This document shows, piece after piece, positions 58,143-64,000 of a DNA stretch of 64,000 bases; position 1 is the stretch's first letter, and every line of letters begins with the position of its first letter. The stretch is from the NCBI RefSeq assembly GCF_019059575.1, contig NW_024881845.1, forward strand, positions 558,001 to 622,000. Direction: 5' to 3'. The notes below the pieces were generated by a model, which was not told where the DNA came from, made no database searches, and was given only the letters and a program-made list of their open reading frames with translations. The stretch is from Amphibalanus amphitrite (Eukaryota > Arthropoda > Thecostraca > Balanomorpha > Balanidae). The translations under genes and the position numbers were made by a program.

Positions 58143-61100
58143 TGGTGGTAGTGTAGAGTCATCATGAACATGACAACAGCTTTCCAAAAAAAAAACGGAC
58201 ACTCGCCGCACTCAGCAGGCCACATTACTTGATTATACGAACTAGCGGATATTGCTCCTTATTTTCATTATTTACGGAGGAAAACACAAGACTCAAAACG
58301 AAAATCGATCTCACATCATTGCTAACAAAAATGTAGTGAGCCTGCATCAACTTAAGACCTTTGAAAGAGATTAAATTGGTCGTGAATAATGCTGTAACTA
58401 TCCTTTTCACTCGCATGCCCCTTTAATTTTATTTTCTTATGTTAAATGCCCCTGCAAGATAAGAGTGCATAAATACAGCGTGTAATGAATTACCAGCTCT
58501 GCTATACCTTAGCAGCATCTGTGTTTAGGGAAAATTGAAATCCCATTTGTAAAAGGCATATGATCAATCAATCAAGCCCGTAGCATCGCTCTCATTGATG
58601 TCATCTATATGATCACATTTATTTTTGGCAGTTGAATGCTGATGCGAAGACGTTTTCAAAAATCAAAACCAGTCTGCGACTAACATAATCAGCACTCATT
58701 ACGGCCTTTTGGGAAATGAATGCTGAAGATCTGATACAATAACCAGAAAAACTTTGCGGCAACTTTGGGGCATCACCTGTCCCATTTTTACATGCCGCTC
58801 CTTGAAACAGTCTCTTTGAAACAGCGGTATCAAATAACCAATGTAGCAAGATGACTGTACAGTAGGTTGTTCCACGGCAGGGTTCCACGTATAGTATGTT
58901 CTATAATGGTTCCACTGTCTGACAATCGCGCTGCGTTGTGTGTAACAATCAACACCTGGCGTTTACACTGGGGTTGGGGGATGGAGAGACATCTGTACCA
59001 CCCGATCGCACGTCAAAAGACACACAAAGACGTGTCAGCATGTCATCTGACACGTCACTCGACACAGTCCGATACGCCTTTTGATTTTTGACACGTTCTC
59101 TGACATCCGACACGCCTCTCGACAGATCTAGGCAAGTCTTTGACGGCTGGCACCTTGAGACGCCCTCTACGTACTATACAACATGTCGCCTGACGTAATG
59201 TGGGTGTGTATGATGAAAGCAATCTCAGATAGGTGCTTCTCCCCAAACCCCAACGGAAGAACTTTTGTTTAGCGTATAGATATAACACAAACTGGAAGCT
59301 TGAAACCATGGTGACGTGCAGATAATAGCTCAAGATAAACGATACTCTGACAAGTCTAGACAGAACGCCGAAACATAATTTTTGAGTATTTGCTGCTGTG
59401 ACGCTTTGTAAAGAATGTATGTACCTGATCCTGACCCAGCCTATGATATCGAAGATCGTTTCATAACAGATCGATATCTTTGGGCAGATGTTCTCGCTGA
59501 TAGGCAGACATAAAGACAAACTGGCAGATGTGTTTTACAAAAAAGTGAGCGAGCGATTTTGAAAAAAAAAATCTGGGCTGCATCAGACCATTTGCAGCAG
59601 CCGTCTCTGAAAAAAAGCTTCTTAAAAGAACACACATTGCAGCTGCTTCAATGATGTGTGTTGCTTCTATCAATATCATCGCTTCGTAATTCACTTATCT
59701 TCTAACTTGATTAGTACCTACTCCATTGTCTGTCCTGAATTAAAAAGCATACCATCTGGCGCATATGTCACCTTTGCTCAGGGCCAGCATCTGCCCGAAC
59801 CTCACGACTTGCGGTCGGTCTCGGACCTCGCAGTGACCTGGTAAGCACCTGGTTGTCGGTCACACCCGCACACCCAGGCTACGCAGCTGGTCCGGGCCGA
59901 CGTCACCCAGCTGCGCCCAGCACCTCCTCCGTGGCAAACGACCATCGCGCCGTGCACCAGATAGCATCAAACACCCGTCCAGATAGTCATCTCCGCTGGG
60001 AAATGTCGAAATGCAACGGCCGGCCCGACGCCCGCATGAGAAACGGGGGACCTCGCCCGCGCCTCTCCCTCGCCGCGCGGGAACGGCTCTCAGCTCTTGG
60101 CGTTCCCAGCAAATGATACGTTGCGGCGCAGGTCCACTTTGTATGCTAACTGGGGTTTGTGCGGCGTCCCTCCAGCGTCCCCACGACGTTCTGGTGGGGA
60201 GGCGGCGGACGTTTTTGCCACCGGCCGCTGTCCACCGCCGCAATCAGAGGTCACTACTGTGGTCACTCTAATTGCTACTAATCCGCTGCCACTTACCAGG
60301 CGAGGCGCAAAAATGCATCTCGCAGATACTTATGCAGCTGCCGACCACTGCCATCGAGTGGTGTAAAAACGGAGCCACCGAGAGGTCTCTCCCCGCCGCC
60401 ACCGGCAGATGCGACGACACGCGGCGCACCGGCGGCGATGGCGGCGCGGCGTGGCGCGACCAGCGGCCCGCGGTCTCCACAGGTCGTCAGTGGTGCAGCT
60501 CTCTTATCAAATCACCCATTCCGATGTCTATCAGGGGCAGTGAGTGACCCACAGTTGACTCTCATCACGATTGGATCGTTACAGCTCTGAAGACCGTCCA
60601 GCCAGTGGGTCTCTCCGACGGGCGGCCGGTGACGGTCGCGGCTCGAGCGCGGTCGAAAGGCGCCACGAGTGACCTCTGTTGGTGACCTATCCGACTGGAT
60701 CCCTCGGACGAGATGGCCCGGGGTTGCAGTCGATGGCTTAATCACCGTGGTGCTGACGTCAAGCCTGTCATTTCTTGACTGGTGCGCCCACCGACTTACC
60801 TTTAACGTAACACTTTAGTGGCTCATCATGCTATAGCTGGCGGGCTGTAATATTCTGTCGTTACATGACTCAATATCCCATGCATCAATGACCAACAAAC
60901 ACTTAATATGATAACACACTAGTTGTGCTTGTTTATGAATAAGCGGGTCGACAAGGGTCATTGCGTCGTAATTAATGCGGCACTAAGGACAACGTCTGTA
61001 TCCACTTAACACTGTTAATTGGCCAGTCATGCTACATAGATATGTCTGCACAGCTAATCCAACTAGCTCTGCCACCCATTTCGCCTGTGACCCTGCCAGG

Positions 61101-64000
61101 AGCATGCACCAAGGGAATATTTCTTGGCGATATCAGGCGGAGAAAGCCATTCCAGTCGGAACAGCGGTGAGCCTCTGTTGGAACCGCTAAGCAGGAGAGC
61201 TCCAGGGGTCGCTCCGTGGGACGACAGACCCCGAGTCGGACAACGGGAATGGAAACTCTGAGCGGCAGAGAAAGGCAGCCGATGCTGCAAACTGGTGTGG
61301 AAAGAAAACGCTGCAGACAACGGTGATAATTACGGATATTGTTGCAGATAATTACAGATCAATGCAGTTTAACGGCTGATTAGGAGCTTAATTAAACAAA
61401 AGAGCGGGATATGTGGGGGTGAGGATCATTTCTCGTCGGCGTAATTGTCAGGTAGATTTAATGCATGCAACAATCATGACTGCATGAGCATGGTAACTGG
61501 GGATTTTTACGTAATATCATATTACGGCTTCACAAAGGAATGGCGCTAAAGAAGTTCGCAAGGACAGCTGTTGTCAAAACTAAGCGCACTTATTTATCAA
61601 CAATTTCCATCTTACATTACAGGATATAGCAACAAACAGAAACCTGCAGCAGACCCATATCAGAAGACCTTTGTAGACATGTGTCAATCAACAACATATC
61701 GAAACAGAACACCAATAATGTATTCCCCGTCTCCCTGTGCATCTAGCCGCCCGTGATACAGCTGACGGACACGGTCCATCAACGCTTCCGGCGGGATCTC
61801 GTTGCATCAGAGACCGTGCTCGCCGCCGGCACCCCGCTGGGATCCGGACGCTCTGCGAGGTCGGCACGGTTCGGCCAGTCACCGCGCACCGTACCGGCTT
61901 GATTTTCCCGCGGTATGAGCCCGACAAACGCGCTGGATAGACTCTGGGAAGGGCGCTCAATGATGAAAAATGATGGCAATGACGGAGGTAGGGTTGCGTA
62001 GGACACAGAGAAATAAAACAAAACAACATCGTGAGACTTGAAAACCAAGAACAAAATAAAACGTGAGTCAGTTTTCTCAATTACCATTCTCATTCAGCCC
62101 CCAAAGTCAATCCCCTGCCTCCGTCCGGTCGGCGGGCGATGACAAACATTTTCAGCATCCGGCACTCCCGACTCAGCAGAGCTCGGCGTCAGCGTGCTGG
62201 GATAGCTTCCGTCATCCTGCACTGACTCCGTTACCCGCACCGGTGCTGCTGAGCGGCCCGCAGCAGCAGCTCATGGCCCGGGGCGTGGCGCGGCCCGGCC
62301 GGAGTGCTACCCGGACCTTGGTGGCCCCGCGGACCGGACCGAGCCGGGCCGGACGGCACATCTGAAGGCTGCCGGTATCCTGGTGTTGGCCACTCGACGC
62401 ACGCTGTAGGACACGGTGGGGGTGGGGATGGAGGCGGAACGGGATCACAGTCTCTCATGGGGTTGGTGAGGAGGGTGGCTGGATGGAGGGACAGCAGAGG
62501 GATGGCGAAGGGATATGGAAAAGGAGTGCGAGAGTGTAAGAAGTGAGGAGAGTATGTAACTTGAAATGCTGGCGTGTTTAAAAACAATCTGCATATTTTG
62601 GACCCATTGAAAGGCTTTATTGTTTCCCAACATACCAAATATCAGTGTCTTCCAGCAGATGAAGATGCACAATGAAGTTGTGTCTTTGCACGTACTTTAC
62701 ATCTTACTGTCGTGCATGATACGTGTTCACACAATAAATGAGTCCCTTGTCTCAAAGTCCTGAGGCCCCACATGATTGTTCATTGTTCTGAAGGCTCAAT
62801 CGCTCTATTGCAGTGAAGCTGTCGGTCTGTCGGTCAGTTGGTTTACAGCGGCCTGTTAGTCTGTTAGACGGGCAGACCTCTCCACCAGTCTGCCCGTCTC
62901 CTCTCTCACTCTACTCTTCCACTGGTCTACCATCCTCTAACCAGGGCCGGTGATGGGTGTGTCGCTCTCCGTTCCATTTTACATGAGCCGTGCGTTTCTA
63001 GCCGGGGAGAGCAGAGCGCAGGGACGACAGAGACATTCATCTTGGTAACCATTACGCAGCGCCGGTGTCGTATGCAGATTGGTAACGGAGTGGGGACACA
63101 GCTCCGATAACAGCGTCACTGGTTGGGTTTGACGTTGGACCACATGCCGTTCATGTCGTTGGACTATTCTTCTTTTCGAACGAGCCCAATCCTTGACAGG
63201 AGAAGTCAAATGCACGCGTATAAGCACTGAGTTGATTTGCAGCCGCTTGCTGAAATGAATGCATATCCATGCAATTTCTGTCAAAGACTTTTTGAACCTA
63301 TCAAAGTATTCAATACCTTCAAGTTAGAAAAAGTAGCCTGGGTACTGCATCCAAGAAAACGTCAATGGATCAAAGTGGCATGTGAGAGGTAATTGCCAAC
63401 CATATGATGTCACTGGTGGTTGACCATCTTCATTACTGTTCTACGTGCCCCGAGTGATTCCGAAGGAATGTTATTGTTTCTTTTAGCCTAAAATGAACCA
63501 CAATTCCCTACATTTTGTTCATTTTCCACCCACTGCTAAGAATATTGCTTGTTTTATGCCTATAAACGCTATTTAATTTCCAAATGCGCTTGTAAGGCGA
63601 GCTGCTTGAGTTATTCATGAGACGGAGAACGAACGAAATTCGGTAAAGAAGAATAGCATTGACATGCAAAGTCACATTTATTTATATCAAGCCAAGTATC
63701 AAGCAAACTGCCCCGGTCAGCAATAGCCTGCCTCATCACATGCGCATGTATCAACTCGAACATGAGGCAGGCACGTGAAGAATGTCTGTCAGGATGCTCT
63801 GTATTCAGATGAACCCTCCAGGATTACATGTAAAAGTGACGTAAACACTGGCTGCAAAGTTAGATGCTGGCAGGGACTATTTTAAAAACAGGACCCGGCA
63901 CAGGACCCACTGCAGTGCCCTGAAGGCACCGGCTGCATCCGTGTTCAGCCCACACATGTCTCTGGTAGCTGCATTTCCCTATCTGGCGCCGGTCGGAGGT
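58143..64000. other. Mostly non-repetitive DNA, GC-rich islands at 59.85-60.5 and 62.1-62.5 kb
   Basis: Apart from the weak exon candidate at 59782-59840, no coding signal was convincing. A short stretch of repeated GACACG motifs (about 59035-59125) is the only repeat noticed. Long frames in the islands run on several strands at once. Confidence 0.4.
59782..59840 (+). CDS. Possible internal exon with good splice-site context
   Basis: A pyrimidine-containing tract ending in CTTTGCTCAG (59772-59781) precedes 59 bases, and CTG|GTAAGC follows at 59841. One frame is open through it (GQHLPEPHDLRSVSDLAVT). No domain is recognised and no partner exon could be tied to it, so this rests on splice-like signals alone. 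Confidence 0.13.

Overview
This is a eukaryotic, almost certainly invertebrate animal, genomic window. It has no operons or bacterial-style gene packing. It is dominated by non-coding DNA, by class II transposable elements with textbook target-site duplications, and by microsatellites. An arthropod (perhaps a crustacean) is my best guess from overall style, but nothing in the sequence proves the taxon. No autonomous transposase, reverse transcriptase, homeodomain or other large conserved protein could be recognised.

Layout. (i) 1-17.7 kb: mostly single-copy-looking, non-coding DNA with GC-rich islands (about 2.1-2.6, 6.9-7.3, 11.7-12.3 and 14.7-15.0 kb). It carries one hairpin MITE (1266-1413) and one small inverted repeat pair (about 4310-4695). 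(ii) 17.7-19.7 kb: a TA-flanked element holding a GGCC-rich minisatellite, then a Tc1/mariner-like MITE and another hairpin element. (iii) 21.5-32.1 kb: a nest of hAT-type elements, each with an 8-bp target-site duplication (21579-25776, 25868-27915, nested 26865-27731, 29187-31222, 31712-32088). They host a SINE-like retroposon with a 15-bp duplication, a long inverted-repeat (foldback) element, a tRNA-like sequence and minisatellites. (iv) 32-40 kb: a mosaic of repeats saturated with GGTCA/TGACC motifs. It includes a chain of TTAA-flanked piggyBac-like elements (35927-36966, 36971-37781, 38174-38749, 38754-39681); a fifth lies at 52653-53865. (v) 41.86-44.6 kb: the one convincing protein-coding locus, a secreted single-CUB-domain protein behind a TATA box. 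It is split by a 2.2-kb hAT element (42069-44252) and also carries a 7-bp insertion that looks like an older hAT excision footprint. (vi) 44.6-64 kb: mostly non-repetitive DNA with GC-rich islands (50.4-51.8, 59.8-60.5, 62.1-62.5 kb) and one TTAA-flanked Kolobok/piggyBac-like element (57278-58138).

The most interesting results are three. First, the CUB gene reads in one continuous 170-residue frame once the transposon, one target-site copy and the 7-bp footprint are discounted. Second, one GGCC-rich minisatellite consensus sits inside three TIR elements of apparently different superfamilies. Third, a family of TTAA elements has GC-rich terminal hairpins and interiors packed with AGGTCA-type half-sites.
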